Shown: one piece after another, positions 8,405-17,545 of the stretch
Layout of the letters: each line of letters starts with the position of its first letter
Position numbering within the stretch: the stretch's first letter is position 1
From: an uncultured Clostridia bacterium
GTDB taxonomy: Bacteria > Bacillota > Clostridia > Oscillospirales > Oscillospiraceae
Length of the DNA stretch: 64,000 nucleotides
NCBI GenBank assembly: GCA_945948185.1
Contig: CAMFAL010000002.1
Span: 1-64,000, forward strand
Reading direction: 5' to 3'
The notes under the pieces: model-generated
What the model was told of the DNA's origin: nothing
Seen by the model: the letters and a program-made list of their open reading frames with translations, nothing else
The model's database searches: none
Translations under genes and position numbers: made by a program

Positions 8405-8785
8405 ACCGCCTCACCTCGCTGCATCCTATGCGGAGGCCGGGCGGTTTATGAGCGGACGCCCACTTGCGGAGCGAAGCGGTTAACGTAAATCCATTACTTC
8501 TATAATATAGTGCAATTTTCCAAATTTATCAAGGAATTTACCGGAAAAACATCTTTTTTGGCAGTTATGTCAAATTCTTATGTAAACTATTTTATGTAAA
8601 CTTTAGAAACGAGTGGGGACGCAAGGCCCTTTCTTCCCCGTTTATGGGCAAGATGTGGGGTTAAACCGTCTGACGGCGCCCCATATCTGCCCTCCCCCGC
8701 CGGCACGCCGCAGGCATTCAAACAGCGCGGCTGGTTCCGTTCGAAACAGAGGCGAACCACAAATTTGTGGATTTTCACAAAGGAC
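8405..8785. other. Gene-free interval of about 380 bp
   Basis: No convincing gene is visible. It contains a tandem repeat TTATGTAAAC-(4 nt)-TTATGTAAAC near 8578-8603 and a perfect 14-bp palindrome CCACAAATTTGTGG at 8758-8771. An AT-rich stretch near 8500-8600 probably holds the spoIIM promoter on the minus strand. A 63-codon ORF (8587-8778, minus) has no ribosome site or recognisable domain. Confidence 0.5.
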
Positions 8786-9187
8786 TCACTTCCGCTTCCG
8801 GCGCCTGCCCCGCCGTCCGCCCAGCACTCCCGCCGCCAGTCCGCCTCCCAGAGCGCACAGCAACAGAACGACGCCCCTGCCGCCCACGCCGTCCGGCCAG
8901 CAGGCCAGCCCTACCACCAGCAGTACCGCCGCGAACAGAGCCGTGTTCAGCAGGGCCGCCGGCAGCGGACCCCAGGGGGTCCCGCGGGCTGCCACCCCTC
9001 CCCCGCTGAGGGCCCCCAGCAGGCAGAGGACAGCCACCGCCGGGAAGGCCGCCCGCTCCGGCACCACTCCCTTCACCACCAGCAAGGCCAGAAGCAACAC
9101 CCCCGCCAGGTATACGCCCACCGCCGCGGCAGTTCCCTGCAGCAGCACCACGCCTGTCGCCGTCCGCTTCTTCTTTCCCTTGGCCAT
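8786..9187 (-). CDS. TIGR04086-family membrane protein (YrzE-like)
   Basis: The 133-residue protein is almost wholly hydrophobic, with four transmembrane segments (about 17-38, 46-66, 78-97, 101-122) and a very basic tail (GGRRGRRRKRK). The TIGR04086 family sits beside yajC-tgt in many spore-forming Firmicutes and has no known function; here it follows yajC in the same way. Its ribosome site AGGGAGG lies inside the 3' arm of a hairpin whose T run touches the ATG, so expression may depend on read-through from yajC. Confidence 0.7.
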   Translation of the reverse strand: MAKGKKKRTATGVVLLQGTAAAVGVYLAGVLLLALLVVKGVVPERAAFPAVAVLCLLGALSGGGVAARGTPWGPLPAALLNTALFAAVLLVVGLACWPDGVGGRGVVLLLCALGGGLAAGVLGGRRGRRRKRK

Positions 9188-9247
9188 AAAAAATCCTCCC
9201 TCGCAACATGCTCGTCACTGGAGCATATTCCAAGGGAGGTATTTTTT
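9188..9247 (-). terminator. Hairpin with T run overlapping the ribosome site of the YrzE-like gene
   Basis: Minus-strand arms ATACCTCCCT and AGGGAGGAT enclose a second hairpin ATGCTC/GAGCAT and are followed by TTTTT, then ATG. It looks like the yajC terminator, but the 3' arm is also the downstream gene's Shine-Dalgarno sequence. Confidence 0.7.
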
Positions 9248-9273
9248 ATGATAGGGTTTGCTGAATCAGCCGC

Positions 9274-9633
9274 TTACTTTTTCTCGGTCTCGGCGGGAAT
9301 CTCGTCCACGGGCTCCTCGGGGACCTCGTCCTTCTTGGACTTCTTCTCGGCCTCAGGCTGCTCGGTGGTCTGCACGCCCACGCTGGACAGCGCCCACTTG
9401 GCAAACTCCATGCGGACCCGGTCCTCGCTGGTCTCAATGACGAAGGTGTCACCGTTGACAGACACGACCTTGCCGATGATGCCGCCGATGGTGGTGATGG
9501 TGTCACCCTTCTTCAGGCCATCACGCATCTCCTGCGCCTTCTTCTTACGCTTGTTCTCGGGACGGATCATCATGAAATACATGATGGCAAACAGCGCCAC
9601 GATCATGATGATGGAAGACATACCCTGGCTCAT
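9274..9633 (-). CDS. yajC: Preprotein translocase subunit YajC
   Basis: The 119-residue protein has one N-terminal transmembrane helix (SIIMIVALFAIMYFMMIRP, about 6-24), the conserved RPENKRKKKAQEM linker and the GDTITTIGGIIGKV beta region. The charged C-terminal tail is rich in Glu and Lys. YajC associates with SecDF in the Sec holotranslocon. The start at 9633 was chosen for AGGAG 8 nt upstream; the track ORF begins 8 codons earlier without support. It has its own promoter and lies between tgt and the YrzE-like gene. Confidence 0.93.
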   Translation of the reverse strand: MSQGMSSIIMIVALFAIMYFMMIRPENKRKKKAQEMRDGLKKGDTITTIGGIIGKVVSVNGDTFVIETSEDRVRMEFAKWALSSVGVQTTEQPEAEKKSKKDEVPEEPVDEIPAETEKK

Positions 9634-9674
9634 GTTGAAATACTCCTTTTGTTTCAAAAATTCAGAACACTGCT

Positions 9675-9702
9675 ATTATACCAAAACCCACAGGTTTTGC
9701 AA
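9675..9702 (-). promoter_or_regulatory. Putative promoter of yajC
   Basis: Minus strand TTGCAA (9702-9697), 16-nt spacer, TATAAT (9680-9675), about 40 nt before the chosen yajC start. Confidence 0.6.
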
Positions 9703-9716
9703 GAACTTTCTCGTGT

Positions 9717-10850
9717 TTATGCCCGCTGTTCCAGTTTTCCGCTGTACCGGGCCCGGAAGTCCGCGAAATTTCCCTCATCCAACGCCTGACGGATCTTCGC
9801 CATCAGCTCGTTGTAGAAATACAGGTTGTGCAGCACGGCGAACCGCAGGGCCAGCACCTCGTCAGCCTTGAACAAGTGCCGCAGGTAGGCCCTGGAGAAG
9901 CTCCGGCACACCGGGCAATTGCAGCTCTCGCTGATGGCCCGGTCATCGGTCTGGTACTTCTCGTTCAGGATGTTGACGGTGCCCTCCCAGGTGAAGAGCT
10001 TGCCATGGCGGCCGTTGCGGGAGGGCATGACGCAGTCGAAGAAGTCCACGCCCCGGCTGACGGCCTCGATGATGTTGCTCGGAGTGCCCACGCCCATCAG
10101 GTACCGGGGTTTTTCCGGAGGCATGTGGGGCTCCACCACGTCGATCATCTCGTACATGACCTCGGCAGGCTCCCCCACCGCCAGGCCGCCGATGGCGAAG
10201 CCGTCGCAGTCGATCTTGGCGATTTGCTGCATGTGCCAGGCCCGCAGGTCCGCGTAGGTGGCGCCCTGGTTGATGCCGAAGAGCATCTGCCCCGGGTTTA
10301 CGGTGTCCGGCAGGCTGTTCAGCCGGTCGTGCTCGATCTTGCACCGCTCCAGCCAGCGTAATGTCCGCTCGCAGCTGGCCTTGGCGTACTCATAAGAGGC
10401 CGGATTCTCCACGCACTCGTCGAAGGCCATGGCGATGTCGCTGCCCAGGTTGGACTGAATCTGCATGGACTCCTCGGGACCCATGAAGATCTTGTGGCCG
10501 TCAATGTGGGAGGCGAAGGTGACGCCCTCCTCCTTGATCTTCCGCAGGGACGCCAGGGAAAACACCTGGAATCCGCCGGAGTCCGTCAGGATGGGGCCGT
10601 CCCAGTTCATAAACTTATGGAGGCCGCCCATCTGCCGCACAATCTTGTCGCCGGGCCGCAGGTGCAGGTGGTAGGTGTTGCTCAGCTCGATCTGGCAACC
10701 CACCTCCTTCAAGTCATGGGCGGAGACGCCGCCCTTGATGGCGCCCTGGGTACCCACGTTCATAAAAACAGGGGTCTGCACCACGCCGCCGTGGGCGCAG
10801 GAAAACTCGCCGCGCCGGGCACGGCCTTCGGTTTTGATGACTTTGAACAT
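9717..10850 (-). CDS. tgt: tRNA-guanine transglycosylase (queuine tRNA-ribosyltransferase)
   Basis: The 377-residue TIM-barrel enzyme exchanges guanine-34 for the queuosine precursor preQ1 in GUN-anticodon tRNAs. Visible markers are the catalytic Asp in LTDSGGFQVFSL, the nucleophilic Asp in GVDFFDCVMPSRNGRHG, and the zinc-binding CNCPVC near residue 310. Length is normal. It belongs to the queA-tgt-yajC set; queA lies about 1.6 kb upstream on the same strand, separated here by a cation efflux gene. Confidence 0.97.
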   Translation of the reverse strand: MFKVIKTEGRARRGEFSCAHGGVVQTPVFMNVGTQGAIKGGVSAHDLKEVGCQIELSNTYHLHLRPGDKIVRQMGGLHKFMNWDGPILTDSGGFQVFSLASLRKIKEEGVTFASHIDGHKIFMGPEESMQIQSNLGSDIAMAFDECVENPASYEYAKASCERTLRWLERCKIEHDRLNSLPDTVNPGQMLFGINQGATYADLRAWHMQQIAKIDCDGFAIGGLAVGEPAEVMYEMIDVVEPHMPPEKPRYLMGVGTPSNIIEAVSRGVDFFDCVMPSRNGRHGKLFTWEGTVNILNEKYQTDDRAISESCNCPVCRSFSRAYLRHLFKADEVLALRFAVLHNLYFYNELMAKIRQALDEGNFADFRARYSGKLEQRA

Positions 10851-10865
10851 ATTCCTTCTCGTTTC

Positions 10866-11018
10866 TTACGTTTTCGCGCGGTCAAAAAAGGCCCGCAGCT
10901 CTTCCGGGGTAGTGATCTCCACCCGGTGCAGGTTGTCCGCCAGGACGGGGCCGATGTTGGGCAGGTCTGTCAGTTCCGCGCCGCGCCTCCATGCCGCTTT
11001 TGATCCATTATAATACAC
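10866..11018 (-). pseudogene. Short TfoX C-terminal-domain-like fragment
   Basis: This stretch was read directly from sequence because it is too short for the ORF track. An open frame encodes ELTDLPNIGPVLADNL followed by a TPEELR segment, the helix-hairpin-helix signature of the TfoX C-terminal domain, and stops about 13 residues later. The family normally continues for 40 or more residues. The best start is a GTG at 11018 with no good ribosome site. It is likely a decayed remnant, though a tiny functional protein cannot be excluded. The same bases may carry the tgt promoter (TATAAT at 11014-11009). Confidence 0.4.
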
Positions 11019-11039
11019 CCGCCCCGCTGGCGCAAGACG

Positions 11040-11071
11040 GAAAAAGAGACCGCAGCGTTTGCGGCGGTCTC
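11040..11071 (-). terminator. Intrinsic terminator of the cation efflux gene
   Basis: Minus-strand hairpin GAGACCGC/GCGGTCTC followed by TTTTT, directly after the stop codon at 11075. Confidence 0.85.
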
Positions 11072-11074
11072 CGG

Positions 11075-11959
11075 TCAGGCAGATTCCTCCGCCGGATTCA
11101 CATGTACCATGCAGTGCTTCACCTGGGGGAACTGGGCCTCCAGGGCGTCGTGGACGGCCTGGGCGGTGGCGTGGGTGACTCTCAGAGGCAGGTCGCCGTC
11201 GGCGGCGATCTCCACGTCCACATACACCCGGTCGCCGAACAGGCGGGTGTTCAGTGCGTCCAGCCGCAGCACGCCGGGCTGCGCCAGGATGGACTTGCGC
11301 ATCTCCTCCGCCGTCTCCGGGTCGCAGGCGTGGTCCGTCATCTTCTCCAGGGCGTCGGACATGATGTCCCAGGCGGCCTTCAGAATGAACAGGCAGATCA
11401 CAACGCTGGCGATGGGATCCAGGGCCGGGAAGCCCAGCCGTGCTCCCAGGATGCCCGCGAAGCTGCCCACGGAGGACAGAGCGTCGGAGCGGTGGTGCCA
11501 GGCCTCGGCCTTCAGGGCACTGGAATCAATCTTCTTGGCTGCCAGCCAGGTGTACCAGAACATGGCCTCCTTCACCACAATGGAGACCACGGCGGCCACC
11601 AGGGCCAGCACTCCGGGCACTACCAGCGCCTCGCCGCTGGCGACCTTTTGGATACCGCTCCAGCCGATGCCCAGGCCCGTGGCCCCCAGGATCACGGCCA
11701 GAATCAGGGCCGCCACGCACTCCAGCCTCTCGTGGCCGTAGGGGTGGTCCCGGTCGGCGTCACGCCCGGCCAGCTTCACGCCCAGGATGACGATGAATGT
11801 GGCCAGTACGTCAGATGCGGAGTGGACGGCGTCGGAGACCATAGCGCCGGAGTGGGCCAGGAAGCCCGCCAGGAATTTGAAGCCCGCCAGGGCCAGGTTG
11901 ATGGCGATGGTGACGGCGGACACGCTCACCGCCACTTTCTCATGTTGTCTTGGATCCAT
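11075..11959 (-). CDS. Cation diffusion facilitator (CDF) efflux transporter
   Basis: The 294-residue protein has the CDF layout: six transmembrane helices in about residues 10-210, metal-site motifs HSASD in helix II and HHRSD in helix V, and a cytoplasmic C-terminal domain (about 215-294) ending VKHCMVHVNP. CDF proteins export divalent metals in exchange for protons. The gene stands behind a NiCo-type riboswitch, which suggests control by Co2+, Ni2+ or Fe2+. GGGAGGTAACTT precedes the ATG. Exact metal specificity cannot be read from sequence. Confidence 0.9.
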   Translation of the reverse strand: MDPRQHEKVAVSVSAVTIAINLALAGFKFLAGFLAHSGAMVSDAVHSASDVLATFIVILGVKLAGRDADRDHPYGHERLECVAALILAVILGATGLGIGWSGIQKVASGEALVVPGVLALVAAVVSIVVKEAMFWYTWLAAKKIDSSALKAEAWHHRSDALSSVGSFAGILGARLGFPALDPIASVVICLFILKAAWDIMSDALEKMTDHACDPETAEEMRKSILAQPGVLRLDALNTRLFGDRVYVDVEIAADGDLPLRVTHATAQAVHDALEAQFPQVKHCMVHVNPAEESA

Positions 11960-12020
11960 AAGTTACCTCCCGAAATGGATTTGGCAGATAGCTCTATGGC
12001 ACTTCATCGGTGACATCCGT

Positions 12021-12180
12021 ACCGAAAATGGGTGCAAAACTTCATGCGCAGGATGGTGCACCGATGAACGTCGGAACGCGCAGTTGTGCATGAAGTTTTT
12101 GTGCATCATTTCCGGTTGCCCCGCAAGGGGCGAGGAAATGGCACATCATCATTTTTTTGCTATGCCCCTGCATAGCAAAA
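12021..12180 (-). repeat. Structured repeat, copy A (between NiCo riboswitch and cation efflux gene)
   Basis: In the minus (sense) direction it holds three hairpins: GCTATGC/GCATAG with flanking T and A runs; TTTCC-GCCCC/GGGGC-GGAAA with an internal loop; and a long inverted repeat AAAACTTCATG/CATGAAGTTTT with a 40-nt interior. It ends in TTTTCGGTA. Copy B at 23210-23363 has the same order of elements and paired base changes that keep the stems. Confidence 0.8.
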
Positions 12181-12300
12181 AAACACACCTGCGGCACAGG
12201 TCGCACTGTCCCGCAGATGTGTGGTGAATCTCATCCGCTGCCGCTGAACGCGGCCCGACGCACGGGCTTCCCGGGCCCGCCGTCTGCTCAGTTTGTACTG
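12177..12300 (-). promoter_or_regulatory. NiCo (czcD-type) riboswitch with overlapping terminator
   Basis: The minus-strand sequence carries the conserved blocks ACTGAGCAG (12292-12284), CGGGC-CGCG...CGGCA, GATGA...CACATCTG, and GGGACAGT (12212-12205), in the order and spacing of the four-way-junction NiCo aptamer as remembered from the crystallised example. The last strand continues into ACACATCTGCGG...CCGCAGGTGTGT plus a T run, an intrinsic terminator that competes with the aptamer. The gene downstream is a CDF metal exporter, the usual target. Ligand could be Co2+, Ni2+ or Fe2+. Confidence 0.88.
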
Positions 12301-12354
12301 TTGTCCGGCGCTTTTGATTGGAAAAGCGTGATGCAGTGCAAAGAGGATATCCAT

Positions 12355-12383
12355 AAGATATCATACGGATAAGGGGTTGTCAA
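12355..12383 (-). promoter_or_regulatory. Putative promoter of the NiCo riboswitch-CDF unit
   Basis: Minus strand TTGACA (12383-12378), 17-nt spacer, TATCTT (12360-12355), about 55 nt before the aptamer. Confidence 0.65.
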
Positions 12384-12464
12384 GTTGTTTCGCAAACGTT
12401 TGTGTTGACAAACTTTGAACTTTTTTCGACATTTTTGGAAATACACTTCCCTGCGGCGGGAGGC

Positions 12465-13490
<1,026 letters not shown>

Positions 13491-13507
13491 GGTTCGTTTC
13501 CTGTTCT

Positions 13508-15187
13508 TCACCAAATGGTGACGTCGGTATAGTAAAATTCAAGGATCTCTGTATAGTCATAGCCCAGCTCCGCCATGGCCTTGGCACCGTACTGGCTGAG
13601 CCCTACGTTGTGGCCATTGCCGCTGCCGGTGATGGTAAAGGTGCCGTTTTTAGAGGAAGTCGGCTTCGACGCCGTGCCGCCCACCGTCACGTTGGAGACG
13701 CCGGCGGCGGTAATGACGCTGGCGCTGTTCCCCTCCAGCCGGGAGATCTTCCCGCTGCCGGAGATGACGGACAGGCCGTCCAGCCTCGAGAGGGTCTGAT
13801 TGCCGTTGACGGTAATGCCGGAACCTGTGGAAGGTCCGCCGCCGTTGATGTCGAACCGCAGGCTGGGGACGGACTTACCGTAGGTGCTGCTGTAAAAGAT
13901 GGTACGGCAGGTGTCCCCGGTGACGGTCAGACTGCCCTTGGTTCCCTCAAAGGTCACTTTCTTCACATTGCCCATGGGGGTGTATTCCGATACATAAACG
14001 TTCTGCACCGTGCCGATATTTTTACCGCCGGTCATAGAGGGCTTCTGCTCCAGGATCCAGGTCAGCTGGTCGGCGGTATAGGTGACGGACCAGTTGTAAT
14101 TAGGAATGCTGGTCTGTGCCTCGTAGGGGTCCGCCTTCCCTTTCAGGTAGCCCTTGTCTCCGCCCCAGACGTTGGCCGCATCCTCGGTGGCGCCGCCGTT
14201 GGAGGAGTGATAGACGGCGTCCTGCACCAGGTCGCCATGGTAGTACAGCATCTCTCCCGCCGTGTTCTCCACGGCCTGGTCGCTGCGGTCCGTGGGGGCG
14301 GCGCCGCCGCTGCCCCGGCCGTAATACACCTGGCAGTCGGTGGAGGCGCACACATCGAAGCCGTAAGCCGACAGGTGCTTGCTGGCCCGGCAGGCGTAGG
14401 TCCGGGCGCAGACCGCCTGGGCCTCCAGGGCCGCCAGGGGCCAGTCGCCGTCCATCTCATAGGGAATGACGCCCTTCACGTACTCCGCCAGGTCCACCAC
14501 GTTGATGACGCTCAGGTTCCCACCCCGGGGCCTGCGGTAGGCAAAGCCGCCGGGATACTTATAGCCCTTGAACCAGGTGACAGGCTCCTGCCTGCCGTTG
14601 TCGGGCTGGATGCCGAAGGTCTGGCTGTCGTCGTACTCAAAGAGGGTATCCGTGGTGCGGGTGACAGTCACCAGGATGCCAGTGTCCGAGGAGCAGGCGG
14701 CATAGCCCTCTCCCAGGTCGTCGGCGGCCCGTTCCGCGGACCGCTCCGTCTCATATGCACCAACGCGGACCACATACGCCCCGTCGATCCAGGCGGGATA
14801 GCCACCGTAGTCCCGGGCGGCCTCCTGGGCCTCGTCGAAATTGCCGAAGCCGTCGATCTCCACATGCCAGGGTCCCAGATAGCCGGTGATATTGCTGGGC
14901 TCATCTGCGGAATAGTTCCCGCCGGAGCTCATATAGATATCACCGGCAGCAGTCATGGAGATGGCGGTCTCCTCTGTCCAGCCCACGGCCTCGAACTGCC
15001 GGTCCTCATCGAACCAGCCGAACGCATACCCCTCTCCCTCGGCGTTTTCCAGATTGGCGGAAAACAGGGCGGAATCGCCGTACCGCAGGCCCACCAGGAT
15101 GGTGTCGTTCACCACAGCAGAGGCGGAAACAGCGCTTAATGCGAAAAATGTCACAACGAAAAACGTGGTCAGCAGTGTTTTTTTCAT
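13508..15187 (-). CDS. SpoIID/LytB domain protein, secreted peptidoglycan lytic transglycosylase-like
   Basis: The 559-residue protein has a signal peptide ([24 protein letters not shown]) and a long N-terminal region. That region includes a SPOR-like repeat (about 115-170, with [20 protein letters not shown]), which may bind peptidoglycan. The SpoIID domain follows (about 235-480), with the catalytic-type Glu in [20 protein letters not shown], and the end carries [20 protein letters not shown]. SpoIID cleaves denuded glycan strands during engulfment. This protein is longer than true SpoIID and sits next to queA, so it may be a vegetative or sporulation paralogue. The start follows GGGAGGTTCC. 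Confidence 0.85.
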   Translation of the reverse strand: MKKTLLTTFFVVTFFALSAVSASAVVNDTILVGLRYGDSALFSANLENAEGEGYAFGWFDEDRQFEAVGWTEETAISMTAAGDIYMSSGGNYSADEPSNITGYLGPWHVEIDGFGNFDEAQEAARDYGGYPAWIDGAYVVRVGAYETERSAERAADDLGEGYAACSSDTGILVTVTRTTDTLFEYDDSQTFGIQPDNGRQEPVTWFKGYKYPGGFAYRRPRGGNLSVINVVDLAEYVKGVIPYEMDGDWPLAALEAQAVCARTYACRASKHLSAYGFDVCASTDCQVYYGRGSGGAAPTDRSDQAVENTAGEMLYYHGDLVQDAVYHSSNGGATEDAANVWGGDKGYLKGKADPYEAQTSIPNYNWSVTYTADQLTWILEQKPSMTGGKNIGTVQNVYVSEYTPMGNVKKVTFEGTKGSLTVTGDTCRTIFYSSTYGKSVPSLRFDINGGGPSTGSGITVNGNQTLSRLDGLSVISGSGKISRLEGNSASVITAAGVSNVTVGGTASKPTSSKNGTFTITGSGNGHNVGLSQYGAKAMAELGYDYTEILEFYYTDVTIW

Positions 15188-15276
15188 GGAACCTCCCAAG
15201 GGCAGCCGTCTTGACGGCATCCCAAAAGCGTGGTACTATACGTACAGCAAACATTTGTCCGCTGAGCAAGTACACA

Positions 15277-15304
15277 TTGATCTCTCATATAGAGACAGTA
15301 TAGT
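15277..15304 (+). promoter_or_regulatory. Putative promoter of asd
   Basis: TTGATC (15277-15282), 16-nt spacer, TATAGT (15299-15304), about 80 nt before the asd ATG. The interval is shared with the divergent SpoIID gene. Confidence 0.45.
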
Positions 15305-15385
15305 ACAAACCGGCGGCACATTCAACCAAAATCGACGGGGACGGACAAATTCCCTCCCCGGAAGCAACAGCAGGAGGAACGTCAC

Positions 15386-16477
15386 ATGAAACAGTACAAA
15401 GTCGGCATCATCGGAGGCACGGGCATGGTGGGTCAGCGGTTCATCACCCTGATGGAGAACCACCCCTGGTTCCAGCTCACCGCCATCGCCGCCAGCGCCC
15501 GCAGCGCCGGAAAGCCCTACGAGGAGGCCGTGGAGGGCCGCTGGGCCCTGGATATCCCCATGCCCGAGGAAGCCAAGAAGATCATGGTCCTGGATGCCCA
15601 GGCCGACGCCGAGAAGCTGGCGTCCATGGTGGATTTCTGCTTCTGCGCCGTGGACATGAAGAAGGACGAGATCCGCGCTCTGGAGGAGAAGTACGCCAAG
15701 CTGGAGTGCCCCATCGTCTCCAATAACTCCGCCCACCGCTGGACCGACGACGTTCCCATGGTGGTGCCCGAGATCAACGCCGAGCATCTGGAGGTCATCG
15801 AAGCCCAGCGCAAGCGCCTGGGCACCAAGCGGGGCTTCATCGCCGTCAAGAGCAACTGCTCTCTCCAGAGCTATGTGCCCGCCCTGCATCCCCTGCTGAA
15901 ATACGGCCTGGAGAGCGCCCTGGTCTGCACCTATCAGGCCATCTCCGGCGCCGGCAAGACCTTCCAGCGCTGGCCTGAGATGGTGGACAACTGCATCCCC
16001 TACATCGGCGGCGAGGAGGAGAAGTCCGAACAGGAGCCCCTGAAGCTGTGGGGCCATGTAGAGAACGGCAAGATCATCAAGGCGGAAGGCCCCGCCATCA
16101 CCGCCCAGTGCTTCCGGGTGGCCTGCCAGGACGGTCACATGGCCGCCGTGTTCATGAAGTTCAAGGACGGCTGCCAGCCCTCCATTGAGCAGATCAAGGC
16201 AGACTGGGCCGCCTTCCGGGGCCCCGCCCAGGAGCTGGAGCTGCCCTCCGCCCCCAAGCAGTTCCTCCACTACTTTGAGGAGGAGAACCGCCCCCAGACC
16301 CGGCTGGACCGGAACCTGGAGCACGGCATGGCCGTCTCCCTGGGCCGCCTGCGGGAGGACTCCCAGTATGATTACAAGTTCGTGGGCCTGAGCCACAACA
16401 CCCTCCGTGGTGCCGCCGGCGGCGCCGTATTGCTTGCCGAGCTGCTGTGCAAGAAGGGCTATATTGAGGCCAAGTAA
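15386..16477 (+). CDS. asd: Aspartate-semialdehyde dehydrogenase (long type)
   Basis: The 363-residue enzyme reduces aspartyl phosphate to aspartate semialdehyde, the branch point to lysine/diaminopimelate and threonine/methionine. It has the NADP loop GIIGGTGMVGQRF, the catalytic Cys in VKSNCSLQSYVPAL, the substrate segment YQAISGAGK and a conserved RNLEHGMAVSLGR near the end. The size and SNCSLQ motif fit the archaeal/fungal-like type found in many Clostridia. AGGAGGAACGTCAC precedes the ATG. It runs in series with dapA, the next enzyme. Confidence 0.93.
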   Translation: MKQYKVGIIGGTGMVGQRFITLMENHPWFQLTAIAASARSAGKPYEEAVEGRWALDIPMPEEAKKIMVLDAQADAEKLASMVDFCFCAVDMKKDEIRALEEKYAKLECPIVSNNSAHRWTDDVPMVVPEINAEHLEVIEAQRKRLGTKRGFIAVKSNCSLQSYVPALHPLLKYGLESALVCTYQAISGAGKTFQRWPEMVDNCIPYIGGEEEKSEQEPLKLWGHVENGKIIKAEGPAITAQCFRVACQDGHMAAVFMKFKDGCQPSIEQIKADWAAFRGPAQELELPSAPKQFLHYFEEENRPQTRLDRNLEHGMAVSLGRLREDSQYDYKFVGLSHNTLRGAAGGAVLLAELLCKKGYIEAK

Positions 16478-16501
16478 GCGTTACATACTCCATCACAAAG
16501 G

Positions 16502-16536
16502 AAAGCGGGTGCCCCAATCGGGCATCCGCTTTTTTC
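16502..16536 (+). terminator. Intrinsic terminator of asd
   Basis: Hairpin AAGCGGGTGCCC/GGGCATCCGCTT followed by TTTTT, about 25 nt after the stop codon. dapA downstream probably needs its own promoter. Confidence 0.87.
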
Positions 16537-16651
16537 ATGAACAGGACATGTTTTGCATGGTTTTCCGCACATTTTCCGATGATATTGCATAAAGTAATCC
16601 TGTACAATGCTATCAAGGTTGAAAAGGCTTTGGACTGTATAGGAGGTACAT

Positions 16652-17542
16652 ATGCGAACACCTATTTTTACGGGCTCTGGCGTGGCCATCGTCACGCCCT
16701 TCCGCAACGAGACCGTGGACCTGCCCGCTCTTGGTCATCTCATCGGCCTCCAGCTGGAAGCGGGCACCGACGCCATCATCGTCTGCGGCACCACCGGCGA
16801 GGCCAGCACCATGACCTACCGGGAGCGGATGCGGACGATTGAATTCTGCGTGGAGCAGGTAAACGGCCGGGTCCCGGTGATCGCCGGCAGCGGCTCCAAC
16901 GCCACAGAGGTGACGGTGGCCCTCAGCCGGGACGCCCAGCACGCCGGGGCCGACGGCCTGCTGATGGTGACGCCCTACTACAACAAGGCCAGCCAGACGG
17001 GGCTCATCCGCCACTACCGGGTGGTGGCCGACGCCGTGGACCGGCCCGTGATCCTCTACAACGTCCCCTCCCGCACCGGGGTCAGCATCGCCCCGGAGAC
17101 CTACGCCAAGCTGGCGAAGCACCCCAATATCGTGGGCGTCAAGGAGGCGTCCGGGAACCTGGGCAATATCCAGCGGACCCGTACCCTCTGCCCGGAGGAT
17201 TTTTATATCTGGTCTGGCAACGACGACGAGACAGTGCCCATCTGTGTCCTGGGCGGCGTGGGGGTCATCTCTGTGGTGGCCAACATCGCCCCGGCCCTCA
17301 TGCACCGCCTGACGCAGCTGTGCCTGACCGGGGACTACCGGGCCGCCGGGGCCTTGCAGGTGGAGCTGAAGGACCTCTGCGACACCATGTTCTGTGAGGT
17401 GAACCCCATTCCCGTCAAAACCGCCATGGGGCTCATGGGCCTCTGCGAGGACACCCTCCGCCTCCCCCTGTGCGAGCCCAGTGCAGCCAACCGGGAGCGG
17501 ATCCGAAGTACGCTGGTCCGGTACGGCCTGATACCCGCATAA
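16652..17542 (+). CDS. dapA: 4-hydroxy-tetrahydrodipicolinate synthase DapA
   Basis: The 296-residue TIM-barrel aldolase condenses pyruvate with aspartate semialdehyde. Visible catalytic parts are CGTTGEASTM, the Tyr in VTPYYNKASQTGL, the Tyr in LYNVPSRTG and the Schiff-base Lys in VGVKEASGNLG. Length is normal. AGGAGGTACAT precedes the ATG at 16652. With asd upstream it supplies diaminopimelate for peptidoglycan, lysine for protein and dipicolinate for spores. Confidence 0.96.
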   Translation: MRTPIFTGSGVAIVTPFRNETVDLPALGHLIGLQLEAGTDAIIVCGTTGEASTMTYRERMRTIEFCVEQVNGRVPVIAGSGSNATEVTVALSRDAQHAGADGLLMVTPYYNKASQTGLIRHYRVVADAVDRPVILYNVPSRTGVSIAPETYAKLAKHPNIVGVKEASGNLGNIQRTRTLCPEDFYIWSGNDDETVPICVLGGVGVISVVANIAPALMHRLTQLCLTGDYRAAGALQVELKDLCDTMFCEVNPIPVKTAMGLMGLCEDTLRLPLCEPSAANRERIRSTLVRYGLIPA

Positions 17543-17545
17543 TGC

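Noticed and set aside
8587-8778. 63-residue minus-strand ORF
   Set aside because: No ribosome site, no recognisable domain, and basic low-information composition in a gap containing repeats.
12190-12300. Possible T-box upstream of the cation efflux gene
   Set aside because: There is no GGTGGTACCGCG core or specifier loop; the conserved blocks fit the NiCo riboswitch instead.
15236-16396. 386-residue minus-strand ORF over asd
   Set aside because: asd on the plus strand has catalytic motifs, a ribosome site and a terminator; the opposite frame has none.
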